NCBI RefSeq assembly: GCF_937616625.2
Contig: NC_065577.1
Span: 8,101,001 to 8,165,000 of the forward strand
DNA from: Mercurialis annua
Taxonomy: Eukaryota > Streptophyta > Magnoliopsida > Malpighiales > Euphorbiaceae
DNA length: 64,000 nt
Reading direction: 5' to 3'
Shown here piece after piece: positions 47,662-59,547 of the stretch (its first letter is position 1; each line of letters begins with the position of its first letter). Below the pieces are notes generated by a model. That model did no database searches, had not been told where the DNA came from, and saw only the letters and a program-made list of their open reading frames with translations. The translations under genes and the position numbers were made by a program.

Positions 47662-49829
47662 CTATCTCTTGAACCCAACCAAGAACGGAGCTCCGGCGCC
47701 GGCAATCCATTGCCTCGAACCAGGAAGGAAAGTTCCGACAGTGAACTGTTGTGCATCGTTCCTGGTCAAGAAATGAAGTGTCTTCCACTTAATTCTCCGG
47801 GCAGTGTTGGCCCCGGGTCCTCTGTTGCTGTACTCAGCGTAGTATAATGTGTCGAGGAACTCGCTTCCGGCCCACGGCATCCATCCTTCGGGCTGGATGA
47901 AGTCACCGAGTTGAGTCTCCATGATCACGGTTCTTGAATGTGCCTTCCATGGTCTGCCCAAGTATGTTCTGGTGGTGAGTCTGTCGGGGACGAGTTTCGC
48001 CTCGGGAACGATTCGGCAGTTGTGGATGACGAGTCCGGTGTTTTGGCCCTTTTCCTTTCTGCCGTCGGCTGTTACTGTGTTGAACTGGTTCTCGTTTGGT
48101 TTCCTGACGATGATCAGTGAGTTTTGAATGACGGCGGCTCCGTAACCGAAGAGGAAATCGATGGTGCCGGAGATGACACAGTTACGGTAGAATTGACGTT
48201 TGGCTTGGTATAAGAGTGTGTCTTGATAACCGTCCATTCTACAGTTGTGGAAAACTGACATGTCTGAGTTGACTCGGAGGGCAACGGCTTGGTGACCGTC
48301 TGGTCCGGCTGTGTTTTGGAATCCCATGGACTTGCATATGAAACCATCAGCTTCAACCACTGTAATTAATCATCAGAATTCAGATAAAATTAGGGTTAGT
48401 TTTGATAATGCCTGACTCACTGAGTTCTATTTTGTTAACTCACAATCCTGAAGACAATTTCAGTATCGTTGATACAAATTTACCCTATGTATTAATTAGT
48501 ACCAAAACTTCAATTCGTATGGAAGAATTATTTTAATATTTTATATTACTCAGATAGTAATATTATACCGTCAATTTTCAATTTAAAAATACGATCGAAT
48601 GAAACATACTATTAAAATATACTCTCAACAGTTGTCATAGTAATCATCATCTTACGTGACATCTAACGTAAGAGAATAGTTTTTATTATATTGCCGTCGA
48701 TTTTTGGGTCGCCTAAAACCGATTTGAAAAATTTGGAGTACTATCTATACCTTAAAAACTACCATTTTGATAGAAATTAAAGTTTTGATGCCAAATTGAA
48801 ATAGAGGGAAAATATTTGGTACCATTTTAAAATTATTATGATGGAAAACTTACCAAAAGAAGCGGTGTTCCAGGTGTTAACACCGCTGGCGAAGCTCTTC
48901 TTTCCGGTGACTATGGTGTGTCTAGGTCCGTCACCGTACATGTAAATATTCTGGTGAGTCTTTGGCACCTTAACGGCTTCATTATAAAGTCCAGCCTTAA
49001 CATAGATAACATATCTGCCCTTATGTCCCTTAGGGTATGAGTTTATAGCATCGTTAATGGATTTAAACTGACCACTCCCGTCACGAGCCACAACTGCATT
49101 TGGTGGAAGCTTGCCATTGTCGCGAGCCGCCAAGAGCTTACGGTCAGGACCGGACAACCAGGTTGGATACCCGTCGGCCTGAAGAAGACGACGAGAGTTC
49201 GTGCCTGGAAGCTTAATCTCAAGACCGAAAGATCTCAGAACATCAGAAATTCCTGAAAGAATGTTCAACACGTTATCCGTAAGCTGATTTCCGAATTCCG
49301 TGCTTTTCTGCATCGCGGATTTCATCTCGTTTTCCTGATCGAATCCGTCCATGCACAATTCTTGATACGAAATCAAAGAACTTAGATAGATACGGAAATC
49401 ATCAGCTTGGTCCGCTAGGGTTTTGATGTTTATATCTTTCATTTTGCCAAGAATTTCTTGGAGCTCCTCATTTGCATCGTTCAACAATGTTTTACAATCT
49501 TCCAAAGCCAGTTTCGTACGAGGTAACCCGCTGGCTTTTACGACAAGATCATCACTCAAGTTCAATGATTTTGTAAATGAAGATGAAATTGCTAATATTC
49601 CTGCTCTGATTAGCTCTTTAGGATCGGTACTATTAATAGCACCTAGGGTTTGTGTGCAAGCTTCCTTGTAATCAGTAGGCCCGCACAATTGTGTAACAGC
49701 TTTCATGTGTGGTGTCAAATTTTCAACAGTATTTGATACGCTGGTCCTGTTGACGGCTGCCACCACTCCGATAACGACACCGACGACAAGAATCAGGGAA
49801 ATCCCTGAAACTACTATCTTTCCGATCAT
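47662..49829 (-). CDS. PME: Type-I pectinesterase with PMEI pro-region
   Basis: Two exons, 49829-48854 and 48359-47662, joined by a 494-bp GT-AG intron, give 557 residues. A membrane/signal-anchor segment (about residues 5-26) is followed by an inhibitor-like pro-domain (about 45-205; C49, C58, C112, C159), then two basic processing motifs, RRLL (213-216) and RKLL (230-233), and the catalytic domain from about residue 245. Active-site signatures are present: Q349 (GHQAVALR), Q371-D372 (YQDTLL), D393 (DFLFG) and R461/W463 (LGRPW). It de-esterifies cell-wall homogalacturonan; the pro-region is removed at the basic motif before export. The single central intron is typical of this group. A TATA box lies at 50009-50018. 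Nothing suggests loss of function. Confidence 0.97.
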
Positions 49830-50008
49830 TTTTTTAATTTTTTTTTCGTAATTTCGATTTATTTTAATCTCTCCCTCTGGTGACCGGCCCCTACCGACAA
49901 ATGATATGGGCCGATGTGAAAGGGGTTAAAGTCGGAGAGGAAGAGAGTTTTTTTATTTACTCTCTATGTCTTTATTGGTGACGATGATGATGATATCGAA
50001 AATGTTGG

Positions 50009-50018
50009 TATTTATAGG
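50009..50018 (-). promoter_or_regulatory. TATA box of the pectinesterase gene
   Basis: CCTATAAATA on the minus strand, about 180 bp before the ATG. The region between is the probable leader. Confidence 0.6.
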
Positions 50019-50444
50019 ATTGTGAATTTTCTTAATTTATCAAACCTTAATTTTGCATGAAATATTCCTTAAAGAATTGAATGGTAGACCTTTTGTTCAG
50101 TTGATTTAGGTGTGTACTGTGGATAAGAAAATGCTAAATGATCTCTAAATAGAAACAAGTCATTTTAAGCCAAAGGTAATTCTAGTTTCTCTCTAAATTT
50201 AGTATAAACTTTTAAGAAAAAAACAATTTTGTGAGTAGGAATTTTGAGGATACTAGGAAAATACTTCACCATCCAATATGTAGATTTTACTATTTCGTAC
50301 CGGCTGTTTTACAACCATTCGTTGGATTTATGATACATACCTATTAAATTTTAGGGGAGAATTAATAATTTTAATAGTTTTTCTTTAATTCATTTAGTCA
50401 AAAAGTATCATATTTATTATTTATATGAACATTTATTTTTATAA

Positions 50445-50530
50445 TTAGGGAGGAGAGAGTAAGACTCGAACACGAGACCTCTTACCAAATTGCATGTGGT
50501 TGTTACCATTGTGCTACAAGAGCACCGGCT
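50445..50530 (-). repeat. tRNA-like SINE head
   Basis: On the minus strand TAGCACAATGG fits the polymerase-III A box and GTTCGAGTCTT, about 45 bases on, fits a slightly eroded B box. The sequence does not fold into a convincing intact tRNA, so a SINE or tRNA relic is more likely. Confidence 0.45.
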
Positions 50531-50610
50531 TATATAAACATTTTTTATGCATTATAAATAAATATATTTTCCTGAACAAGTGCATTAATTAATATTAACA
50601 CATGATAAAC

Positions 50611-50993
50611 GGATATTAAACACTCCAAGTCAATGAACTTACTTATTATTACAGAAAGGGTACTAAACTTTATTTTGTTACAAAAAAGTCACTAAACTAT
50701 ATATTTTATTATGACGATGTCACTCATATAAAACGCACCGTTTTGACACTAAAACGCACCGTTTTTGCTTATGTGGCAAGCCGGAACTACAAATAGGAAT
50801 ATAACTTAGTGACCTTTTTGTAATTCACAATAAGTTTAGTGACCTTTTTGTAACAAAATTTAACCGAATCCGCCGTAGTGACCTCCCGTTATAATAAAAG
50901 GTATAACTCAGTGATCGTTTTGTAACAAAATAAGGTTTAATACCCTTTCTGTAATAACAGATCAGTTCAGTGACCTAGGGTGTTTAATATCCC
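50611..50993. mobile_element. Palindromic TIR element of the TATTAAAC group
   Basis: GGATATTAAACACTCCAAGT and its diverged inverted copy ending GTGTTTAATATCCC. Flanks ATGATAAAC and AGGATAAAC form a 9-bp duplication with one mismatch. Arms repeat AGTGACCTTTTTGTAA. The core has two AAAACGCACCGTTTT palindromes. Confidence 0.7.
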
Positions 50994-51089
50994 AGGATAA
51001 ACACTGTATGAAATGGAACTACTCAACAAAAGGATAATAATTAGAGAAAATGTTTGTTTATATCGAGAATTATATATAGACCATTTTTC

Positions 51090-51094
<5 letters not shown>

Positions 51095-51141
<47 letters not shown>
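51095..51141. repeat. (TA)n microsatellite
   Basis: About 46 bp of TA repeat. Confidence 0.95.
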
Positions 51142-51144
<3 letters not shown>

Positions 51145-51363
51145 ATATTTTGGAAAAAAGTTTTAAAATGACCCTCATGTATGCTCCGTGTATCTTATTG
51201 CCTCTAATATATTTGCGATCTCAAATATGATCCTGACGTCGTTAAAAAGTATCAGAAAAACACACCAATTTCACGGTGTTACACATTCGTTGTGAACATG
51301 CTGACATGGATTGAAATAGCCGTAGTATATCTGATGTGGCAAATCTCTATTTTTCATCTCTGT

Positions 51364-51728
51364 AGGTCACCAAACTTTTTTCAAATTACAGAAAGGTTAC
51401 TAAACAAACCTTTCTTACAAAATGGTCATTGAACTATACCTTTTATTACAAAAGGGTACACCCATAAAAAAACAGACCGTTTTCACGCAAAAATACAACA
51501 TTTTTACTTACGTGGCAAGCCGAAATTACGAAAAGGAACATAATTCAGTGATTTTTTGTAATAAAATGTATAACTCAATGACCTTTTTGTAATTCACAAA
51601 AAATTTAGTGATCTTTTCGTAACAAGAGAAACATTTTTGTAACAAAAGTTATAGTTTACTGATCATTTTGTAAGAAAAGTTTATTAAGTTACCGTTCTGT
51701 AATTTAAGAAAAGGTTAGTGATCTACAT
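51364..51728. mobile_element. Palindromic TIR element related to 50611-50993
   Basis: GTAGGTCACCAAACTTTTTT, then AAATTACAGAAAGGTTACTA; the right arm gives the inverse ending GTGATCTACATC. Both share the GTGGCAAGCC core text with the 50611 element. Confidence 0.65.
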
Positions 51729-52259
51729 CCCTATTTTCCACGTGTGAAGACGATTCCCCTCCCCTTTCTTTTTGTTTCTCTAATCAATTAATCCAACTAC
51801 CGAAATCAGAGAAATTAAAACCCTAAATTAAATCTCTGTGTCGAATCTTATGTCCCCTCTTTCTTCTCTTTAATCTTCAAACCCCTGTCGAATCTTATGT
51901 CCCCTCTTTTTTTCTCTTTAATTTCAAACCCTAAATCGCTACTTTTTGACTCAAAAAGAATAAGGTCTGTCAGTGGTGAAAGATGAGAAAGACAGAAAAA
52001 AACGTGGACTTAACAAGGTAATGTGGTCCTCTCTATTCTTGTTTATTATTTTAAAAGCAACGGGGTAATGTTGACCACCATTATTTCTACAATTAAAATA
52101 CTGGAAACAGCCTAGGATTTCGCAAAACAATATTTGTTTAACAGTTAGGCTTAAATTTTTAATTCTTAATTATATAAATTGGTTGCTCGTATTGTAAATT
52201 AATTTAATTCATTTATCCATGTTACTTTTTGCTTATTTCAGAATGGACGAAGGGGGTTG

Positions 52260-54760
52260 ATATACATTTTAATTATGGGGGAGAATGAGTTTATAATCTT
52301 GACTTGCAAATGGTGATGTGGATACAATATATAACTTTGATCCAACTACATAAAGTTGAGTGATTTACAGCCGCGATATGCTGAGAAATTGGGGTTTAAA
52401 AATGTTGAATACATATTTGTGTTAAAGCCTTGTACAAAGCTAAATGATGGAGTATTTCTATTGGATGGTGATGATGATACCAAAAAAATGTTGAACTACA
52501 TGAGGAAAAATAGCTGGTGCAGTGATATATACGTATATGTTGATCATAGGGCAGATGACCCAGTGTTTCATAGATTAATGCTATATCTTGAAAGGCTAGG
52601 GGATGTGGCTGAGCCATCAGGGACAGTAAATGAGCTGCTGCGGGAACTAAATGAACCAGCATGGGAGTTAAATGAACCAATAGACGAAGTACATGGTGTA
52701 GTTGATGAGGTAGAAGAGTTAATTATGGAAGAACAAGGGCCAACTGTGGAAGAAGAGGAGCAACTAAGGGATGAGCAAAGGCCAATTGTGCATGAAAAGG
52801 TGGAAATAGAGGATGAACAGAAGCCAATTATGGATGAAGAGTTGGCAATAGAGGATAAAGAGGGTCCAGAAGGGGTTGCAGATGGGCCAGAAATTGGGGA
52901 TGAAGAGGGACTGCTGAGTATGTGGCTATGGCAATAAAGAAAAAATTGTAATTGTTGAGTTTAAGCAATCAGTAGAGTATGATTTGAAAGTTAGAGTTCC
53001 AATTCCTAAATGTAAAAGGGCAAAAAGACTGGCAATGCAGGAGTTGAATGGGAGCTATAAGGCTGAATTTGAATATTTAGAGGCATATGCAGATGTCTTG
53101 ATTAGAAGTAATCCTATAAGAACTATTAGGATAGATCTTTGTGGGTCAAGTTTGAGGGAGGGAAAAAGAGTGTTTAATAGGATGTATGTGTGTGTTTTTT
53201 AGCATGTACGATGGGCTAGTTGGCTGGTTGTAGACCATTCATAGGGCTAGATGGATGTTTTTTTAAAGGCTCACTGTAAAGGGCAACTTCTAGCAGCAGT
53301 AGGCAAAGATGCCAATGACCAAATGTACCCAATCGCCTGAGCAGTACAGTCAAAGAAAATACCAGAAATTGGACCTGGTTTTTGGAGTTATTGGTAAAGG
53401 ATCTAAATTTTGAAGATAACAGCAAATGTACACTGATAACTGATATGCAGAAGGTACGTTATAACTCCTATCTATATTATTAAATTGTACATTCTAACTA
53501 TGTGTATAGTATTAAGTTGAGGAGACTTGGAGAAACTGTTTTGGATTGTAGCATGGAGCACCTTTGAGGAAGATTTTGAAGATAACTTAAAATAAATTGG
53601 TGAAGTCAATCTGCATGCAGTTACAAACCTTATGCATTATACTCCTCCTAATTAGTGTAGGGCTTACTTTACCAGCAAATGTGCCTCTTGGACAGTGGAC
53701 AACAACATATTTGAGTGCTTCAATTCATGGATCAGAGAGGCAAGGAACAAGCCAATTGTTTCCATGCTTGAAGAGATCAGACTGAAAACAATGATGAGAA
53801 TAGCCTATAACAGAGGAGGAGATGCTAAATGGAGAAGTAATTGGAGCCCTATTTGCATGGATCTGTTCCAGGATTAAAAAGAATATGCAACAAAAAATTG
53901 TAAAACAATTTTTAATGTTGATAATGGTTTTGAATATGGTGAAGAAGAGGACAAGCATACTGTGTTTTTGGACAAGCAACAATGCACTTGTAGGGCATGT
54001 GAACAGAGTGGAATCCCATGTCCTCGTGTAATTTGTGCTATGCTAAGTCTTAAGGATGAACCAAAGGACCATTTAAGCAACTAGTACTCAAAGGAAATGT
54101 ACAAAATAGCATATCAATTCTGCCTACAACCAGTTCCTGGAAGAAGGTTCTTCAAATGTCATTTGTTCCAATCTATAGAACCTCCCCCAATAACTAAGAT
54201 GACATGAAGACCAAGGAAAAAGAGAATAAGAGGGTCTAATGAACCAAGATCTACATCTACAACAAGGTTAAGCAAAAGCGGGAAGAAGAAAATCTGTGAA
54301 AAATATGGAGAAGAAGGTCACAACAGGATCAATTGTCAGAATCTCACAAGACCAGATCAAGTAATCTATTAGTGCTTTTTGATTGAGTGGTTGTGAATTA
54401 CTTTTGTATTTTGGGTTGAATTGTTACTGTGAATGTGTTGAGTGGTTGTACATTATTGAGTTGCAAAAGGAAACTGCCATTGCTAGGCTAAATGTTGACT
54501 TTCCATCTTGGCTTTAGCCTAGAGTATCCACTGATTTTGGGCCTGCATTTGGAGCAACTAGTACTGGGCCTGCATCTGCAACAACTAGTGATGGGCATGC
54601 ATCTGCAACAACCAGTGCTGGGCCTTCTTCTACAACATATAGTGGTGGGCCTTCAGTTAGAAGAGCGAGGCAAGGCCAGAGAATGTAAGATGGGTCTGCA
54701 ATGAGGAACTTAGGCCAAATAGTGCATACTAGTGAAGTTTGATGTGGGCCTCAAGGGGAT
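52260..54760 (+). pseudogene. Decayed Mutator-like (MULE) transposase
   Basis: A PB1-like N-terminal region with LNDGVFLLDGDDDTKKML and DIYVYVDHRADDP (52356-52937) precedes an acidic repeat-rich linker. Further on are MuDR-type fragments: KCKRAKRLAMQELNGSYKAE (53010), a transposase-core piece KAHCKGQLLAAVGKDANDQM (about 53263-53330), DNNIFECFNSWIREARNKP (53690-53760) and a degenerate SWIM finger CTCRACEQSGIPCPR (about 53985-54020) in which the usual histidine is arginine. A CCHC-like tail with ICEKYGEEGHNRINC follows. The frames are broken by several stops and shifts, including a stop in place of the expected Trp after QMYPIA. It cannot make an active enzyme. Flanking TIRs were not found. Confidence 0.85.
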
Positions 54761-55684
54761 TATGAGACAGGGCAAATTACTTTAGATGTAAGTGTTTTCT
54801 CTTCAAATGATTTGACAATTTTTTTACATGTTGATTCGGCAATTAGTTTACATGTATGATTTGGCATTATTTTTTCACAGCCTGGAATGCCAACTAAAAT
54901 AGTCATAAGACCATCTTTTCTGCATGTTCTTCCTTAGTAGAAATTGATCCTAAAAACAGGTTTCCAATCCCTAATGAAAACTATTTAAGGCAGATAAGAA
55001 GGCAGGCTCGTGTGCAGCAATCAGCTTCTTCCAGTTTCACAAGGATTGTAAAGTACACATGTGAGTGTATAAAATTTACAATTTTCAATATCTGGTTTGC
55101 AATGGAATAGAGGTCCTAGCATTACACAATCACAATTGGAGCAGCAAAGGGATGCAATGAGAAGCAAACAGATGGATAAGGGAAAGGACAAGGCTAAAGA
55201 AAACAAATGAATGCATAACACATTTGTAGTTGAAGCTAAGCTAAACTAGAAAAACTAAGCTAAACTACATTATATAAAATGAATCTAAAAATTAAGAAGC
55301 TCATGTGAAATTAACATAACAACAATTTCTAAGTTAACAAAGGACTAAGGACAAAAAACTGGAGCTTTGAAATGGTTATTGTTTATTGATCGATAGATAT
55401 CAAATACAATAAGCTAGCTAAATATAAACAATAATAAAAAAACCAGTCTAATGTCATATAACTTTCTATTTAGATAAATACTAGCTAAATTAACAAGATA
55501 ATTAATATTAACTAAATAAAAATTAAAAAAATATAATTAAATGGTTTTTTGACCAAAAAAAACTCATAAATTTATTTTGGATCAGCGCAAATAAATATAG
55601 AAAAAATATTTAAATTGTTATTTCATCATGATATTTTTAAAAAATATTCATCAATATTTTATTATTTTTGGTATTTTATAAAAC
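54761..55684. other. Spacer after the MULE pseudogene
   Basis: To about 55215 the sequence still looks like decayed coding DNA, probably further MULE-derived text. From 55240 on it is plain AT-rich DNA. Confidence 0.35.
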
Positions 55685-56031
55685 GGCTTAATCACCAAAA
55701 AAATGCTCCACCTTTCAGCCCCATTTCAGTTGCACCTCAACGTTGTAATTTTGTCCAATTCACCCAAATTCACACCTTTGGTTTCCAATTCCACCCTCAA
55801 AATCAAATTGGATTCTTTTCCACTCGGAAAAAATTCATAAAAACTCTTATAATGTACTTGTTTGAACTTTTTTCCACACAAAAAGTTAAAAATGAATGAC
55901 TTATTTTAACTTTTTCCTTGAGGGTGGAATTGAAACCCAAAGGAGCAAATTTGGGTGAATTGGATAAAATTTCAACGTCGGGATGCAACTGAAAAGAGCT
56001 AAAAGGTGGAGGGTTATTTGGTTATTAAGCC
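55685..56031. mobile_element. Palindromic TIR element of the GGCTTAAT group
   Basis: GGCTTAATCACCAAAAAAATG and GGTTATTAAGCC ends. The arms carry, in order, CCACCTTTCAGCCCC, CAGTTGCACCTCAACGTTG, CCAATTCACCC and CCAATTCCACCCTCAAAAT, the same module order as the elements at 12382 and 14493. Confidence 0.65.
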
Positions 56032-57598
56032 TTATAATAAAATTAAGTCAATATTTTTTATTTCGAAAAAAAAACCATAATTCTATACATACTTTAAAAA
56101 ATTAAGGTATTCTTTTATTAATTCTTTTTAATAAAATTATTAATTTCACTAAATAAGTAAAATCCATTAACAGGGCTAATATTCTGTCAAATAGGCTGTA
56201 TTTTGTGTTTATTTTATTTATCTTTTTTAAAAATAAATCTACTTTAAATTAGTTGTTAGCGGAAATTAATAATTTTTTTAAAACAGGTGAAACAACTACT
56301 TAGAGAGAAGCAAGGTCGAATCCCTTATCTCTTCATGTACAATGAGTGACTTGGCCATCAGCCTAATCCCTCAGATATCTTTTTGGTTTACTTACTCTAC
56401 ATGTAAAAGGGTTAAAAGAGGATTGAGTTGAAAAAGACACTAAAAGATATGAAAATGGTCCTTTTATTTTATTTTTGTCTTGATCATGAAATTTTCTTAA
56501 TAGATTTATACTATAAAACAACATCTTTAAACCTAAATTTCATATTTAAATTAATCCTTATCCGATCCGGATAGGTCCTTTGCGGGAGGTAAAACTCTGG
56601 CCTAAGTTTTAAACGGCTGCATATATGAGAACGGTTCGAATCCCGATCTCACTTAAGCCAGAAGAGTATTTTAGCAACTCACATGCGTCTTGGGTTAAAA
56701 TGGTCCTTTCATTGATATCCTTTTTAGACTATAAAAAGACTCACTAAACAAACGCCATACAGTAATAATGACAACTGAAAATAAAAATTAATAATTAAAA
56801 CACTTTATAGCTTTTTTTATTTTAATTTTTTTGTTATTATATTTACTACAATTTCTGTAAATTAATTATAATTATTTGTATAATTTTATTTGCTATAATC
56901 ATAAATTGAGAGATTGATTTTTTTACTAATTAAACTTTTTGATTGAGAAATAATTTTATTTTAAAAAGAAAGTACACTACATATTTTTAAAATTTATTTA
57001 TATAAATACTGTAAAGTTTTAAAAATTATATTCATACTTTAAAAATTAAAACAATTAAATTAATTGTAAATTTATTTGACTAAAATTACAATAAAATATT
57101 AAAATCATGTTATTATTTTAAAAATTGAAAAATTTGAATAAAATTGCAACACCGTAACGGTTTGGATTTTAATTTACTATAAGACTTTATTTTAGTTTTT
57201 TTTTTATAAAAAAATACTACATTTAAAAAATATAAGTTTTCTTCAAAAAAAAATATAAATCAACCAGAAAAAACATTTAAATAACGAGTTGTTGTATAAT
57301 TTAAGTTTATTTTTTCTTCATGTGGTTCCTATTCTTTTGCGACAACCTAAACATTAAAAAAAATACTATCAGAGTCTAATGACCAGTCGCCAGAATTCGG
57401 CCAAAACTTTTTATAAACGGCGACAGTCAACGGCAGTCACCAAGTGCACTGTTGATTAGTGGAGTGTTGATTTTTGTTGGCTTTTATAAATAAATGTTTT
57501 TTAAGTATATCTTAGGTGTGTTTTTTGTTTTTGTGGTGTTTTTTCAATATAGTTTTGGTTTCCAATTCTTTTTTTTTTGCGCTTTTTGTGTTTATTAT
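56032..57598. other. AT-rich intergenic region with tRNA-like fragments
   Basis: No gene. GGTTCGAATCCC at about 56633 is an exact polymerase-III B box, and AGGTCGAATCCC at about 56310 a weaker one; both may be SINE relics. Confidence 0.35.
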
Positions 57599-58228
57599 TG
57601 ATGGAGTCTGCCTTCTGAACCGGTGAGTAAGACCTGCAAAACAGGGTAGAAGCTAACCGGACGGTGGTTGTCCGATTAACTCTCCGATGCTAAAGTCAGT
57701 TTAGAGCTTTGAGCAGCGTTTTGTGTATATGAATGTAATTGTGATTCCAGGCATACCTCGTGCTCCTTTTATAGTAGTCGAATATACCTAGTAGAGTTGT
57801 ATTAGGCAGGTGAATCCTACTTTGCAGGGATTCGGCGATATCGTAGGGATTCTCCTGATTTGTCGTGATCTACCTTAATCTGATAAGAGTCCTATTTAGG
57901 AACGTCTTCCTAAATAGTCTTATCTTCCTAAAGTAGAGCTTATCCTTCCATATATAGTGTTTGTGTCCGAATAGGACAATACTTCCATTCTCAGTCGATT
58001 ACCCGAATCCCGGAATTAACGCGCTTTGGGCGGATCATGTGGGATTCGGTCTTTATTAGCATATCTCTGAATCTCTAAGGATTCGGTCTTTATTAGCATA
58101 TCCGACTCTTTAAGGATTCGACGTCTCTTCCCTATCTTCGGATCTTCAGGGGGAGTCCGGTATCATCTGAGAATGGATCTCCTGTGACTCGGCTCCATTA
58201 TACTTACAATAGGATTCGGTATCCATCA
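57599..58228 (-). repeat. 3' LTR of the retrotransposon, 630 bp
   Basis: On the minus strand it begins TGATGGATACCGAATCC and ends CAGACTCCATCA, with TGATGGA/TCCATCA as short terminal inverted repeats. The base composition is less AT-rich than the flank. The outer neighbour is ATTAT (57594-57598); the matching target copy is outside the window. Confidence 0.85.
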
Positions 58229-58232
58229 TTAG

Positions 58233-58258
58233 CCCCCCCCCCCCCCCCCCCCCCCCCC
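58233..58258 (-). other. 26-nt homopolymer G tract at the polypurine-tract position
   Basis: 26 consecutive C on the plus strand, i.e. G on the element's sense strand, four bases before the 3' LTR. This is where the primer for plus-strand DNA synthesis sits. The length may be partly a sequencing or assembly effect. Confidence 0.6.
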
Positions 58259-58788
58259 GCAAGTGAGCTGAAGTAGTTTGGCATTTATGCCTTAGTGGAT
58301 TTTAGCTCTTTTGGAGCTGAGTTCCCTTATACGGGCGAGTCGCTTTATATTCCGGGCGAGTCGTTTCATATGTTTGTGGATGACGTTTCTTCTTTAGTAA
58401 GATTCTGTGTTGCCACGTGTCGACATTTAGTGATTTAACGATTAATGATTTATTCAAAAACTCTTCGTATTTAATCTCTTTGCATTTCTTCTTTTCCCTC
58501 TTACTTGTTTTTCGTATTTGTTCTTATTTCTTGCAGCTATTTCCTTTTCGTTCTTTGTCTGATTATTTGGTTCTTCGTGACTTGTTTTATCCAGATTTTC
58601 AGGTATGTTCTCTTTTGTTACTTGGATGTTAATATGGTTTTCTTCCTTGTATATGTTCTTCATGATCATCGTTCTGGAAATTCCTTTTCTGTACTTGGTG
58701 TTCTTCGATGTGTTCTTCAATGTGTTCTTCAATATATTTCTTGTTTGATCTTTATTTTGTATTTATATTTGTGATTTCCTGTTCTAGG

Positions 58789-59532
58789 ATGCCTCTTAGT
58801 CGAGTGGAAGATGCATGCGCTGCCATGGCTTTTACCAGATCAAAGCTTCGTAGGAGTGAAGTCTTAGATATCTATTTTAAGTATAGCTTTCCTTTCGATT
58901 ATAGGGTAATATTACCCGGTGCCGATATGGCTGCTTCCGATTCTCCAGGATCTTGTTGTAGGGCGGTTCTCTTCGAAGAGCAATTTGCTGCTGGTCTTAG
59001 GTTTCCTTTAGACTCATTTTTAGTAGAAGTGTGCAGGGATTTAAAGGTTGCTCTGGGACAACTTTATCCCGGTACGATTAAAGTAGTGCTCGCCTTTTCG
59101 GAGGCGTGTAGACTTCGGGGTTGTGCCCCTTCTCTCAACGTGTTGTATCATTTCGTAGACTTTAGGAAGTGCGATGGTTGCTTCGTTTTCGCCCTTGGCA
59201 GAGAAGGGCGATCTCGTATTTATCTTCCTTGCCTAACCAGTCGCTGGCGAAGGCGTTTCTTTATTGTTTACCATAAATTTGTTTTTCTTCATTTTTCGGA
59301 TGGTTTTTCTTCTCACCAAGTTCAGAGTTGTCCGTCTCCTTTAAGTTTATCCGAGTCAAAACTTGCTTTTGACATATCTTTCTGTGGTGCTATATCGCGT
59401 CGCGTTCTAGATGTCTTGGTCAATAGTCATCTTCGGCGTCGATGGTTTCCTTTGGAGGATCCTCCTCGAGGCTTGGCGGATCTTTGCTACTCTTTTGTTC
59501 AAGGTATATTAATTTGCTTAAGTTCTTTTTGA
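58789..59532 (+). CDS. Antisense extra ORF, part 1: gypsy-type transposon domain (PF04195-like)
   Basis: The ATG at 58789 follows TTCTAG. The translation has AVLFEEQFAAGLRFPLDSFL, VALGQLYPGTIKVV, LNVLYHFVDFRK and GRSRIYLPCL, the pattern of the 'putative gypsy type transposon' family known from extra ORFs of plant Tat elements. It runs antisense to gag. The open frame ends at 59532, but a donor-like CAAG|GTATAT at 59504 suggests splicing to the next part at TGTAG|GATG; by my reading that junction is out of phase, so either the two parts are separate or one base has been lost or gained. The function is unknown. Confidence 0.7.
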   Translation: MPLSRVEDACAAMAFTRSKLRRSEVLDIYFKYSFPFDYRVILPGADMAASDSPGSCCRAVLFEEQFAAGLRFPLDSFLVEVCRDLKVALGQLYPGTIKVVLAFSEACRLRGCAPSLNVLYHFVDFRKCDGCFVFALGREGRSRIYLPCLTSRWRRRFFIVYHKFVFLHFSDGFSSHQVQSCPSPLSLSESKLAFDISFCGAISRRVLDVLVNSHLRRRWFPLEDPPRGLADLCYSFVQGILICLSSF

Positions 59533-59547
59533 TGTTTCTTTTGTAGG

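Noticed and set aside
50445..50530. A functional tRNA gene
   Set aside because: A and B boxes are recognisable, but the acceptor and anticodon stems do not pair well; kept only as a SINE-like relic.
22293..51141. Short direct arrays suggestive of a CRISPR-like structure
   Set aside because: These are TA microsatellites and transposon arms in a plant nuclear genome; there is no repeat-spacer regularity.
58454..58732. Minus-strand frame with many Asn/Lys residues near the retroelement 3' LTR
   Set aside because: Complement of the T-rich leader of the antisense gene; no family similarity.
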